DNA of 64,000 nucleotides, taken from NCBI GenBank assembly GCA_019119085.1, contig DWXT01000103.1, positions 26,687 to 90,686 of the forward strand. The letters are read 5' to 3'. Positions 50,255-59,017 of this stretch are shown here, one piece after another (position 1 is the stretch's first letter; every line of letters begins with the position of its first letter). Below the pieces are notes generated by a model, which was not told the origin of the DNA, made no database searches, and saw only the letters and a program-made list of their open reading frames with translations. This stretch comes from Flavonifractor avistercoris (GTDB lineage: Bacteria > Bacillota > Clostridia > Oscillospirales > Oscillospiraceae). The translations under genes were made by a program, and so were the position numbers.

Positions 50255-51171
50255 GGATTCTGTTCATGGGTACCCCAGACTTTGCCGTGCCCTCCCTGGA
50301 GGCGCTGGTGGCCGCCGGCCACGATGTGTGCGGGGTGTTTACCCAGCCCGACAAGCCCAAGAACCGGGGCATGAAGCTGCTGCCCACGCCGGTGAAGGTG
50401 TGCGCCCAGGCCCACGGCATCCCGGTGTTCCAGCCCGTCAAGCTGCGGGACGGCACCGCCCTGGCCCAGATCCAGGAGCTTGCCCCCGAGCTGATCGTGG
50501 TGGCCGCCTACGGACGCATCCTGCCCGACGATATCCTGGCCGCCCCGCCCAGGGGGTGCATCAACGTCCACTCCTCTCTGCTGCCCAAGTACCGGGGGGC
50601 CGCCCCCATTAACTGGGCGGTGCTCAACGGGGACAGCGAGACCGGCGTTACCATCATGCACATGGCCCACGATCTGGACGCCGGCGACATCATCGACCAG
50701 GCCGCCACCCCCATCGATCCGGATGAGACGGTGGTGTCCCTCCATGACCGGCTGGCCCAGATGGGGGCGGAGCTGCTGGTAAAAGTGGTGGCGGACATCG
50801 CCGCCGGCACCGCCGCGCGCACCCCGCAGGATCACGGCAAGGCCACCCTGGCCCCCATGCTGAGCCGGGAGCTGTCCCCCATGGACTTCACCCGGCCCGC
50901 CCGGGAGCTCCACAACCAGGTGCGGGGGCTGATCCCCTGGCCCGCCGCCGTGACGGAGCTGGGGGGCAGCCGCTGTAAAGTGTTTTCCACGTCCGTGCTG
51001 GACGCCCATACCGATGCCGCCCCCGGCGCCATTTTGGCGGCGGGGAAGGAGGGCATCCAGGTGGCCTGCGGCGGCGGCACGGTGCTGCGCATTGACGAGC
51101 TTCAGGCCGACGGCGGCAAGCGCATGAAGGCCGCCGACTACCTGCGGGGCCACCCCATCCCCGTGGGATGA
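50251..51171 (+). CDS. fmt: methionyl-tRNA formyltransferase
   Basis: Fmt formylates the initiator tRNA. The 306-residue protein has FMGTPDFAVPSLEAL, the catalytic Asn-His-Asp site in INVHSSLLPKYRGAAPINWA and ETGVTIMHMAHDLDAGDI, and the C-terminal OB-like domain (FTRPARELHNQVRGLIPWPAA). It overlaps def and the next membrane glycosyltransferase by 4 nt each. Confidence 0.97.
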   Translation: MRILFMGTPDFAVPSLEALVAAGHDVCGVFTQPDKPKNRGMKLLPTPVKVCAQAHGIPVFQPVKLRDGTALAQIQELAPELIVVAAYGRILPDDILAAPPRGCINVHSSLLPKYRGAAPINWAVLNGDSETGVTIMHMAHDLDAGDIIDQAATPIDPDETVVSLHDRLAQMGAELLVKVVADIAAGTAARTPQDHGKATLAPMLSRELSPMDFTRPARELHNQVRGLIPWPAAVTELGGSRCKVFSTSVLDAHTDAAPGAILAAGKEGIQVACGGGTVLRIDELQADGGKRMKAADYLRGHPIPVG

Positions 51172-52418
51172 TCCGCCTGCTCTGGACGCTGGCCGTCTCC
51201 GGGGCTGTCATCGCCCTGGGGGTGGTGCTGGTGCTCCGGTGGCTGGGTGCCGCCGGAGTCCCGGTGCCTCTGAGAGGCCAGTCCCCGATATCGATCCGCT
51301 ATGAGGCAGACAGGAAGGAGAGCGCGGCGGTGTTTGCCGCTGCCCTGCTGTTCCGGCTGGCGGTGTTTCTGGCAGCAGCCCTGCTGGCCTGCCTGGTGCT
51401 CTATCCGGGGACGGGAGCCCATTGGGCCCTGGACATCTGGAAAAAGTGGGACGCCTGGCACTACGTCAACCTGGCGGAGCTGGGCTACGCGGGCTATACG
51501 GAGAACGGGCAGCACCTGTTTCTGGTGTTCTTTCCGCTGTACCCGTGGCTGGTGCGGCTGGTTTCCGCGGTAACGGGCAATACTATGGCGGCGGGGCTGC
51601 TGGTGTCCTTCCTGTGTGATGGGGCCGGGTGCGTCTATCTGTACAAGCTGGCGGCCTGGGAGCTGGGGCGGGAGGCCGCCCGGCGGGCGGTGCTCTTTCT
51701 CTCCGTCTTTCCCTACGCCTTTTTCTTCGGCGGGGTGATGACCGAGGGCCTGTTCCTGCTCACCACCGCCGCATCCCTGTGGCACATCCGCCGCCACCGC
51801 TGGTGGCGGGCGGGGCTGTGGGGTGCGCTGGCCGCCATGACCCGGATGCACGGCCTGTTGCTCATCGGCGCTGCCGGGGCGGAACTGGTGGAATACCTGG
51901 GGCGCTTCGACTGGAGGGCCATCCGCCGCCGTCTCCCGGCGGTGCTGCTGCCGGCGGCGGGCAGTCTGGCCTACCTGGGCCTCAACGCCGCCGTCACCGG
52001 CGACCCCTTCGCCTTCACGGTGATGCAGGAGCACTGGAGCCAGGGGTTCTGCTGGATCTCCGACACCCTGTGGTATGTGCTGGAAAATGCCCGATCCTAT
52101 CCCACGGTATCCATCCGTTATGAGATCTGGATTCCCACGCTGGCCATGTTCCCCCTCTTTTTCGCGTTGCTCTGTTATGCCTGGAAGCGGTTCCGAAGCA
52201 TGTACACCCTCTACGCCTTTGTCTATCTGGTGCTGAACTACTCCCTGTCCTGGCTGCTCAGCGCCGGGCGGTATCTGTCCTGCGCCCTGCCGTTCTTCCT
52301 GTTTGCCGCCGCGCTGACGGAGAAGCGGCCCTGGCTCACCGCCCTGCTGGCGGGGGGCATGGGGGCGGGATTCCTGATCAACCTGACGATCTACCTGACC
52401 GGCGGACAGATCATGTAA
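51168..52418 (+). CDS. GT-C fold membrane glycosyltransferase (PIG-V / GT39-like)
   Basis: The 416-residue protein has about nine to ten membrane helices. The first extracytoplasmic loop holds WKKWDAWHYVNLAELGY, the WDA-HY pattern of PIG-V-type mannosyltransferases that use a polyprenyl-linked sugar donor. Acceptor and sugar are unknown. It is coupled to fmt by ATGA and is not part of the usual def-fmt-rsmB order, so it looks like a lineage-specific insertion here along with the next gene. Confidence 0.75.
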   Translation: MIRLLWTLAVSGAVIALGVVLVLRWLGAAGVPVPLRGQSPISIRYEADRKESAAVFAAALLFRLAVFLAAALLACLVLYPGTGAHWALDIWKKWDAWHYVNLAELGYAGYTENGQHLFLVFFPLYPWLVRLVSAVTGNTMAAGLLVSFLCDGAGCVYLYKLAAWELGREAARRAVLFLSVFPYAFFFGGVMTEGLFLLTTAASLWHIRRHRWWRAGLWGALAAMTRMHGLLLIGAAGAELVEYLGRFDWRAIRRRLPAVLLPAAGSLAYLGLNAAVTGDPFAFTVMQEHWSQGFCWISDTLWYVLENARSYPTVSIRYEIWIPTLAMFPLFFALLCYAWKRFRSMYTLYAFVYLVLNYSLSWLLSAGRYLSCALPFFLFAAALTEKRPWLTALLAGGMGAGFLINLTIYLTGGQIM

Positions 52419-52439
52419 CGACCTTTTCGGGAGGTTCCT

Positions 52440-53138
52440 ATGCCCTTTTTCTACTACTACGACCCCTATTACTGGATGATCCTGGTGCCCGCCATGCTCA
52501 TCGCCCTGCTGGCCCAGCTCAACGTGTCCTCCACCTTCAACCGCTATTCCCGGGTGGCCAGCCGCCGGGGCTTCACCGGCGCGCAGGCGGCGGAGGAGGT
52601 GCTCCGGGCCCACGGCGTGTACAACGTGCGCATTGAGCGGGTGTCCGGCCGGCTCAGCGACCACTACGACCCCCGGAGCAACGTGATCCGCCTGTCCGAC
52701 GCGGTGTACGGCTCCACCAGCATCGCCTCCTTGGGGGTGGCCGCCCACGAGGCGGGCCACGCCGTCCAGTACGCGGTGGGGTACGGCCCCATCAAGCTGC
52801 GCACCGCCATCATCCCGGTATGCAGCATCGGCTCCCAGCTGTCCATTGTGCTCATCATCCTGGGCCTGGTGCTCTATTTCCCGGCTCTGTTCGGCATCGG
52901 GGTGATCCTCTTTGCCCTGGCGGTGGTGGGACAGATCGTCACCCTGCCGGTGGAGTTCAACGCCTCCCGCCGGGCCATCCAGAGCCTGTCGGGCACCGGC
53001 CTGCTGGACGATCAGGAGCTGCGGGGGGCCCGGAAGGTGCTCACCGCTGCGGCCCTGACCTATGTGGCCGCCCTGCTGGTGTCCCTGGCCCAGCTGCTGC
53101 GCTATCTGCTGGCCTTCGGCGGCCGGCGGAGGAACTGA
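52440..53138 (+). CDS. yugP: zinc metallopeptidase of the YugP family
   Basis: The 232-residue membrane protein has an N-terminal helix, the SSTFNRYSRVASRRGFTGAQ segment, ERVSGRLSDHYDPRSNVIRLS, the zinc motif VAAHEAGHAVQYAVGY (HEAGH), then two central helices and FNASRRAIQSL. This is the layout of B. subtilis YugP (PF04298). The substrate is unknown. The family commonly lies next to fmt-rsmB in Clostridia. Confidence 0.9.
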   Translation: MPFFYYYDPYYWMILVPAMLIALLAQLNVSSTFNRYSRVASRRGFTGAQAAEEVLRAHGVYNVRIERVSGRLSDHYDPRSNVIRLSDAVYGSTSIASLGVAAHEAGHAVQYAVGYGPIKLRTAIIPVCSIGSQLSIVLIILGLVLYFPALFGIGVILFALAVVGQIVTLPVEFNASRRAIQSLSGTGLLDDQELRGARKVLTAAALTYVAALLVSLAQLLRYLLAFGGRRRN

Positions 53139-53139
53139 A

Positions 53140-54465
53140 ATGGGTACGGCTCGGAACGTGGCGCTGGACGCCCTGGTGGCCTGCGAAAGGCAGGGGGCCT
53201 GGTCGGACGGCTATCTGAAAAAGGCCATCAAGGCGGCGGAGCTGGACGGCAGGGACGCCGCCCTCGCCACCCGCCTGTGCTTCGGCGTGCTCCAGAACCG
53301 GATGCTGCTGGATTTTTACCTGTCCCAGCTGTGCACCACCCGGCTGGAGAAGCTGGAGGCGCCCATCCGCAACCTGCTGCGGCTGGGGGCTTATCAGATT
53401 TTATATCTGGACCGGGTGCCAGACCATGCCGCCGTCAGCGAGACGGTGTCCCTGGCCCGGAAGAAGGCCAAAAACCCACGGGCCGCCGGGCTGGTCAACG
53501 GGGTGCTGCGCAGTCTGGTGCGGCAGAAGGATTCCCTGCCTGAGCCGCCGGATCCGGCCACCCGGTACAGCCACCCCCAGTGGCTGACGGACGAGTTTAC
53601 CCGGCGGCTGGGCGGGGAGGAGGCGGAGGCCCTGCTGTCTGCCGACAACGGGGAGCCACCCACCTGCGCCCAGGTGAACACGCTGAAAACCACGGCGGAG
53701 GCCCTGGCAGCCGCCCTCAAAAGCCAGGGGGTGGAGGCGGAGCCCCACCCCTGGCTGCCCGACTGCCTCCTGCTCCGCCACACGGGGAGCCTGGAGGGGC
53801 TGGAGGAATTCCAGCAGGGCCTCTTTTACATCCAGGACGCCGCCGCCAGGCTGGCGGTGACGGCGGCGGATCCCCGGCCGGGGATGTGGGTGCTGGACGC
53901 CTGCGCCGCCCCCGGCGGCAAGTCCTTCGCCGCCGCCATCGCCATGGGGGACAGGGGAGAGGTGGTCTCCTGCGACATCCATCCCCACAAGGAGAAGCTG
54001 ATCCAGGCGGGCGCCGCCCGGCTGGGCCTGACCTGTATCCGGACGGAAGTGCTGGACGGCAAGAGCTGTAAAGAGGAATTCCTGGACAGCTTTGATCTGG
54101 TGATCGCCGACGTGCCCTGCTCCGGACTGGGCATCATCCGCAAGAAGCCGGACATCCGCTACAAGGATCCCAAGCCGCTGGAAAATCTGCCCCAGGTGCA
54201 GGCCGCCATTCTGGACAACGTGGCCCGCTATGTGAGACCGGGAGGTGTGCTCCTCTACGCCACCTGTACCCTGCTGGAGCGGGAGAACGAGGGCGTGGTG
54301 AGGGAATTTTTGGACAGGTGTAAAGACTTTACACTGGAGAGGTTCCAGCTGCCCGGCGGATTTGAGGATGCTGAGACGGGCATGGTGACCTGCTGGCCTC
54401 ACCGGCATGATACCGACGGCTTTTTCTTCGCCAAGCTCAGGAGGACTAAAGATGGAGACATATGA
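53140..54465 (+). CDS. rsmB: 16S rRNA (cytosine-967 C5)-methyltransferase
   Basis: RsmB methylates C967 of 16S rRNA. The 441-residue protein has the NusB-like N-terminal domain (RLCFGVLQNRMLLDFYLSQL), the linker, the SAM-binding VLDACAAPGGKSFAAA, and the two catalytic cysteines in ADVPCSGLGIIRKKPDIRY and LLYATCTLLERENE. GGAGGAACTGAA precedes the ATG one base after the metallopeptidase stop. Its end overlaps the next, unknown gene by 14 nt. Confidence 0.96.
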   Translation: MGTARNVALDALVACERQGAWSDGYLKKAIKAAELDGRDAALATRLCFGVLQNRMLLDFYLSQLCTTRLEKLEAPIRNLLRLGAYQILYLDRVPDHAAVSETVSLARKKAKNPRAAGLVNGVLRSLVRQKDSLPEPPDPATRYSHPQWLTDEFTRRLGGEEAEALLSADNGEPPTCAQVNTLKTTAEALAAALKSQGVEAEPHPWLPDCLLLRHTGSLEGLEEFQQGLFYIQDAAARLAVTAADPRPGMWVLDACAAPGGKSFAAAIAMGDRGEVVSCDIHPHKEKLIQAGAARLGLTCIRTEVLDGKSCKEEFLDSFDLVIADVPCSGLGIIRKKPDIRYKDPKPLENLPQVQAAILDNVARYVRPGGVLLYATCTLLERENEGVVREFLDRCKDFTLERFQLPGGFEDAETGMVTCWPHRHDTDGFFFAKLRRTKDGDI

Positions 54466-55072
54466 GGTGCATCCCCGGGCAGGGCTGGGGCCCTTCCGCC
54501 TGGGCATGCCCCGGGAGGAGGCGGAGAAGATTCGGGCCCGGCTGGGTCTGCCTGAGCCCCCTGACTCCTTCTACCTGGAGTATGAGGAAGGCCGCTTGTC
54601 CCGGATCGGGCTGAACGCGGCGGAGGATATCCGGATTCTGTACCGCGGTCTGGATCTGATCCACACCCATGCGGAGGATGTGATTGCCGCCCTGTCGAAA
54701 GAGTCCGGCTTTGTGTGCGACTGTGCGGATCATGATCTGGCGGATACTTACGACTTTCCAGCGCTGGGACTGGAGCTGTGGCGGGAGGAGCCCTATCATC
54801 CCAAGCTGCTGGAGGAGCCCGGCTTTCAGCGTATGCTTGCCCGGGATCCCTTTACAGACTATCGGCTTGGCTGGTATTTTCTTCAGGTTTGGGTGCAGGC
54901 GGATCAGTTCCGGGCTGATTTCCCCCTGAGGGAGTGCCCTGCCCCGGATTACGATTCCTGGTTTTTGCAGCAGGAGGAGCCAGAGCCCATTCCACCGGAG
55001 CGGCTGGCGGCAGTGGCAAAAAAATACGGCCTGGAGCCGCCGGGCGTACACGGCAGAGGAGAGGAACCATGA
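54452..55072 (+). CDS. uncharacterised protein between rsmB and rlmN
   Basis: The 206-residue acidic protein starts METYEVHPRAGLGPFRLGMP, a pattern seen in assorted small soluble proteins with a GPFxLGM start, and holds YLEYEEGRLSRIGLNAAEDI. No signal peptide or membrane segment is seen and I do not recognise a catalytic motif. AGGAGG 7 nt upstream fixes the start inside the rsmB end. Its codon use is slightly less G+C-biased than its neighbours. It interrupts the conserved rsmB-rlmN pair, so it looks like an insertion. It overlaps rlmN by 4 nt. Confidence 0.7.
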   Translation: METYEVHPRAGLGPFRLGMPREEAEKIRARLGLPEPPDSFYLEYEEGRLSRIGLNAAEDIRILYRGLDLIHTHAEDVIAALSKESGFVCDCADHDLADTYDFPALGLELWREEPYHPKLLEEPGFQRMLARDPFTDYRLGWYFLQVWVQADQFRADFPLRECPAPDYDSWFLQQEEPEPIPPERLAAVAKKYGLEPPGVHGRGEEP

Positions 55073-56094
55073 CCGACATCAAATCCATGAACCTGGCGGA
55101 GATGTCCGCCTACTTCAAGGAGCTGGGGGAGCCGGCCTTCCGGGCCAAGCAGGTGTTCCAGTGGCTCCACCGGGGCGTATCCTCCTTTGACGAGATGACC
55201 AACCTGTCCAAGGCCCTGCGGGAGAAGCTGGCCGCCGCCTGCGTGCTCTGCCCGCCCCGGGTGGAGCGCAAGCAGGTCTCCGCCCAGGACGGCACCATCA
55301 AGTATCTGTGGCGGCTGGGGGACGGAAACTGCATTGAGACGGTTTTGATGCGCTACCATCATGGGAATACTGTGTGCATCTCCTCCCAGGTGGGGTGCCG
55401 CATGGGCTGCGCCTTCTGCGCCTCCACCCTGGGGGGGAAGATCCGGGATCTCACCCCCGCCGAGATGGTGGATCAGGTGCTCTTTACCCAGCTGGACTCC
55501 GGCGTGCCGGTAAGCAACATCGTGCTCATGGGCATCGGCGAGCCGCTGGACAATTTCGACACCGTGCTCCGCTTTCTGGAGCTGGTGAACAGCCCCGAGG
55601 GACTGAACATCGGCATGCGGCATATCTCCCTGTCCACCTGCGGGCTCACTGAAAAAATTGACAAGCTGGCCGATTATCAGTTACAATTAACGTTGTCTGT
55701 GTCCCTGCACGCGCCGGACGACGAGACCCGGAGCCGGATCATGCCGGTGAACCGGGGCATCGGGGTGGAGCAGCTCTTTGCCGCCTGCCGCCGGTATTTT
55801 GAAAAGACCGGCCGGCGCATCTCCTATGAGTACGCCATGATCGACGGGGTCAACGACGCCGACTGGCAGGCGGATCTGCTGGCCCGGCACCTGAAGGGCA
55901 CGCCGGGACACGTAAACCTGATCCCCCTGAACCATGTGGAGGAGAGCCCCCTGAAGCCCAGCCGCCGGGTGGCCGCCTTCCAGAAGCGCCTGGAGAGCCA
56001 CGGCGTCACCGCCACGGTGCGCCGCAAGCTGGGGGGCGACATCGACGCCTCCTGCGGCCAGCTCCGGCGCAAGCAGATCCAGGGACAGCTATGA
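55069..56094 (+). CDS. rlmN: 23S rRNA (adenine-2503 C2)-methyltransferase, radical SAM
   Basis: RlmN methylates A2503 of 23S rRNA and A37 of some tRNAs. The 341-residue protein has the N-terminal FRAKQVFQWLHRG, the radical SAM cluster CRMGCAFC (Cys110, 114, 117) preceded by SSQVG, the SAM-binding GIGEPLDNFD and the methyl-acceptor Cys in DIDASCGQL (about 329). The usual PrpC gene follows. A short A+T-rich run with two TTA codons lies at 55681-55689. Confidence 0.96.
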   Translation: MTDIKSMNLAEMSAYFKELGEPAFRAKQVFQWLHRGVSSFDEMTNLSKALREKLAAACVLCPPRVERKQVSAQDGTIKYLWRLGDGNCIETVLMRYHHGNTVCISSQVGCRMGCAFCASTLGGKIRDLTPAEMVDQVLFTQLDSGVPVSNIVLMGIGEPLDNFDTVLRFLELVNSPEGLNIGMRHISLSTCGLTEKIDKLADYQLQLTLSVSLHAPDDETRSRIMPVNRGIGVEQLFAACRRYFEKTGRRISYEYAMIDGVNDADWQADLLARHLKGTPGHVNLIPLNHVEESPLKPSRRVAAFQKRLESHGVTATVRRKLGGDIDASCGQLRRKQIQGQL

Positions 56095-56168
56095 CAAAAG
56101 ACCGGCCCGTGCCTGGCCGCGCAGGGCATGAGCCGGGGGATACAAGTGCGGAAAAGAGGAAAACCAGT

Positions 56169-56903
56169 ATGATACATGCATGGGGAATTACCGACAAAGG
56201 GGCGGTAAGAACGCAGAACCAGGATGGATACTACTTAGATGTTCCCTCGGAGCACCTGGCCGTCGGCGTGGTATGCGACGGCATGGGTGGCGCCAAGGCG
56301 GGCAATGTGGCCAGCCTGGTGGCGGTGGAGACCTTTGTGGACGCCCTCAAGGAGATGGGCAGCCAGGAGGAGTCCCGGCCGGCCGCCGTCCTGGCCCAGG
56401 CCGCCGAGACAGCCAACTCCGCGGTGTTTCACCGGGCGGCCACCGACCCGGACTGCCGGGGCATGGGCACCACCATGGTGGCTGCCCTGGTGGTGGAGCG
56501 GATGGCCTACCTGCTCAACATCGGGGACAGCCGGGCCTACCATGTCAACGACCAGGGCATCGCCCGCCTGACCCGGGATCACTCGGTGGTGGAGGACATG
56601 GTGGCCCGGGGGGACATCACTCCGGAGGAGGCCCGCAACCACCCGCGGAAGAACCTGATCACCCGGGCCCTGGGCTCGGAGGAGCACATTCGGGCGGATC
56701 TCTACGAGAAGGAGCTCCAGCCGGGGGACTTCCTGCTGCTGTGCTCCGACGGACTGAGCAACATCGTGACGGATCAGGAGCTGCTCTACGAGGTGATCCA
56801 CGGCGGGGAGCCGGCGGACTGCTGCCAGCGGCTGCTGAACATCACCATGTCCCGAGGGGCGCCGGACAACGTGACGGCGGTTCTCATCCAGATTGCAGAA
56901 TAA
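56169..56903 (+). CDS. prpC: PP2C-family protein serine/threonine phosphatase
   Basis: The phosphatase reverses PrkC phosphorylation. The 244-residue protein has the metal ligands in RTQNQDGYYLD, VVCDGMGGAKAGNVAS, the SDGLSN motif and the final APDNVTAVL. An ATG at 56091 overlaps the rlmN stop and would add 26 residues that do not look like PP2C. AGAGGAAA before 56169 supports the shorter form. It is followed 14 nt later by the kinase gene. Confidence 0.95.
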   Translation: MIHAWGITDKGAVRTQNQDGYYLDVPSEHLAVGVVCDGMGGAKAGNVASLVAVETFVDALKEMGSQEESRPAAVLAQAAETANSAVFHRAATDPDCRGMGTTMVAALVVERMAYLLNIGDSRAYHVNDQGIARLTRDHSVVEDMVARGDITPEEARNHPRKNLITRALGSEEHIRADLYEKELQPGDFLLLCSDGLSNIVTDQELLYEVIHGGEPADCCQRLLNITMSRGAPDNVTAVLIQIAE

Positions 56904-56917
56904 GGGGGTAATGAACT

Positions 56918-59014
56918 ATGGATCAGTACATAGGGAAATTACTCGACAACCGATATGAGATCCTGGAGCGCATCGGCATCGGCGGCATGGCCGTGGTGTA
57001 CAAGGGCCGGGATCACCGGCTCAACCGGCTGGTGGCCATCAAGATCCTCAAGGAGGAGCTGGCCCAGGACGCCGAGTTCCGCCGCCGTTTCCACGACGAG
57101 TCCCAGGCCGTGGCCATGCTCTCCCACCCCAACATCATGGCGGTGTACGACGTGTCCCACTCGGCGGAGCTGGACTATATCGTCATGGAGCTGCTGGACG
57201 GCATCACCCTCAAGCAGTACATGCAGAAGAAGGGGGGCAAGCTGGCCTGGCGGGAGGCCCTCCACTTCATCACCCAGATCATGAAGGCCCTCTCCCACGC
57301 CCACAGCCGGGGCATCATCCACCGGGACATCAAGCCCCACAACATCATGGTGCTGCGGGACGGCAGCCTGAAGGTGGCCGACTTCGGCATCGCCCGGCTC
57401 ACCTCCGCCGCCCAGGCCACCCTGACCCAGGAGGCCCTGGGCTCCGTCCACTATATCTCCCCCGAGCAGGCCCGGGGCAGCCACATCGACGCCCGCAGCG
57501 ACATCTACTCCGCCGGCGTGGTGCTCTACGAGATGATCACCGGCCGCCTGCCCTACGAGGGGGACTCCCCGGTGGCGGTGGCTATCCAGCACATCAACTC
57601 CATCCCCCTCTCCCCCCGGGAGATCGACCCGGAGATCCCCGAGGCCCTGGAGGCCATCACCATGAAGGCCATGGCCTCCGACGTGAACCAGCGGTATATC
57701 TCCGCCGACGCCATGCTGGCGGATCTGGAGGAGTTCCGCAAGAATCCCAGCATCAACTTTGACTACACCCCGGCGGATCTGCTGATCTCCGAGGGGGATG
57801 AGCCCACCCAGATCCTGGGCGCCAACACCCCCCACACCGTCCGCACCCAGCCGGCCCACGGCGCCCGCTCCCCGGAGGACACCTATGTGTCTCCCGCACC
57901 TCACCCCCGGAAGAGCCGCCCGGCCCGCGTGGAGGACGACTACGACGACTATCCGGAGCGGGGCGGCAGCCGCCTGCCCATTATCCTGGCCATCGTGGCG
58001 GTGGCGGTCTTTGTGGCGGGCATTGGCGTGTTCCTCTGGGTCAGCTTCTTCGGCGGCGCGGGGGAGACCCTGTACGCCGTGCCCAGCCTGCTGGGCAAGA
58101 CTCTGGAGGAGGCCCGTGCGGACGCCAGCGTGGTTTCGGCCAATTTCCAAATCGTAGAGGGCGGTGAGACAGACAGCAACCGCCCGGTCGGACAGATTGT
58201 CTCCCAGGATCCGGTGGAAGGCCGCAACGCCGCCGCCGGCGCCACCATTACCGTGATTCTCAGCAACGGCAGCGACTATACGGACGAGGAGGCCAGGCAG
58301 ATGCCGGATCTGGTGGAGCAGGATGTCCGTCTGGCTGTCAGCAGCCTGGCGGCGCTGGGTTACTCCGAGGAGGCCGGCAACCTGGTGATCCAGAGAGAGT
58401 ACTCCGAGGACATTGCAAAGGATCACGTGATCTCCACCGTCCCCACCAAGGATACGGATCTGACGGATGTGGCCCAGGTGACCCTGGTGGTCAGCGACGG
58501 GGAGGAGACCCTGCCCGTGACGGTGATCTCCTTCCTGGACATGACAGAGGAGGATGCCAGGAAAGCCGCAACGGATCTGGGCCTGGATCCGGTCTTTGAG
58601 GGCTCGGAGTACAGCAGTGAGTATGAAGAGGGCGATGTCTGCTGGCAGAGCATCGCCAACAACACGCAGGTGGCCGAGGGTACCACCATCCGCTTCCGGG
58701 TGAGCCTGGGCCCCGATCCCGCCGCCACCCCCAGCCCCAGTGTGGAGCCCACGCCTGAGGCGACCCCCGCCCCGACCCCCGACGACGGGGAGGAGGAGCT
58801 CAAACCCTATACCATTAACGTCAACCTGCCCAGAGACGGCCGGGAGAGCGTCCAGGTGAGCGTGACCGTGGGGAACGGGCAGTATTCCTACAGCAACACC
58901 TATGACACCATCATGCAGTCCATCCCCATCACGATCTACGGGAGCGGCACCCAGGAGATCCGGGTGTATTTCGACGGGGAGCTGGCCGAAACCTCCACCC
59001 ATGACTTTGGCTGA
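56918..59014 (+). CDS. prkC: Stk1-family PASTA-domain Ser/Thr protein kinase
   Basis: The 698-residue membrane kinase senses muropeptides or lipid II. The kinase domain (about 12-275) has the glycine loop GIGGMAVVYKG, Lys42 in VAIKIL, the HRDIKPHNI loop (about 135) and DFGIARL (about 155). A linker and one membrane helix (about 352-376, ILAIVAVAVFVAGIGVFLW) lead to three PASTA domains (about 385-455, 460-530 and 535-600), a Pro/Thr-rich segment ATPSPSVEPTPEATPAPTPD and a final beta domain. In B. subtilis PrkC triggers germination from muropeptides, which fits the spore genes here. Confidence 0.96.
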   Translation: MDQYIGKLLDNRYEILERIGIGGMAVVYKGRDHRLNRLVAIKILKEELAQDAEFRRRFHDESQAVAMLSHPNIMAVYDVSHSAELDYIVMELLDGITLKQYMQKKGGKLAWREALHFITQIMKALSHAHSRGIIHRDIKPHNIMVLRDGSLKVADFGIARLTSAAQATLTQEALGSVHYISPEQARGSHIDARSDIYSAGVVLYEMITGRLPYEGDSPVAVAIQHINSIPLSPREIDPEIPEALEAITMKAMASDVNQRYISADAMLADLEEFRKNPSINFDYTPADLLISEGDEPTQILGANTPHTVRTQPAHGARSPEDTYVSPAPHPRKSRPARVEDDYDDYPERGGSRLPIILAIVAVAVFVAGIGVFLWVSFFGGAGETLYAVPSLLGKTLEEARADASVVSANFQIVEGGETDSNRPVGQIVSQDPVEGRNAAAGATITVILSNGSDYTDEEARQMPDLVEQDVRLAVSSLAALGYSEEAGNLVIQREYSEDIAKDHVISTVPTKDTDLTDVAQVTLVVSDGEETLPVTVISFLDMTEEDARKAATDLGLDPVFEGSEYSSEYEEGDVCWQSIANNTQVAEGTTIRFRVSLGPDPAATPSPSVEPTPEATPAPTPDDGEEELKPYTINVNLPRDGRESVQVSVTVGNGQYSYSNTYDTIMQSIPITIYGSGTQEIRVYFDGELAETSTHDFG

Positions 59015-59017
59015 GAT

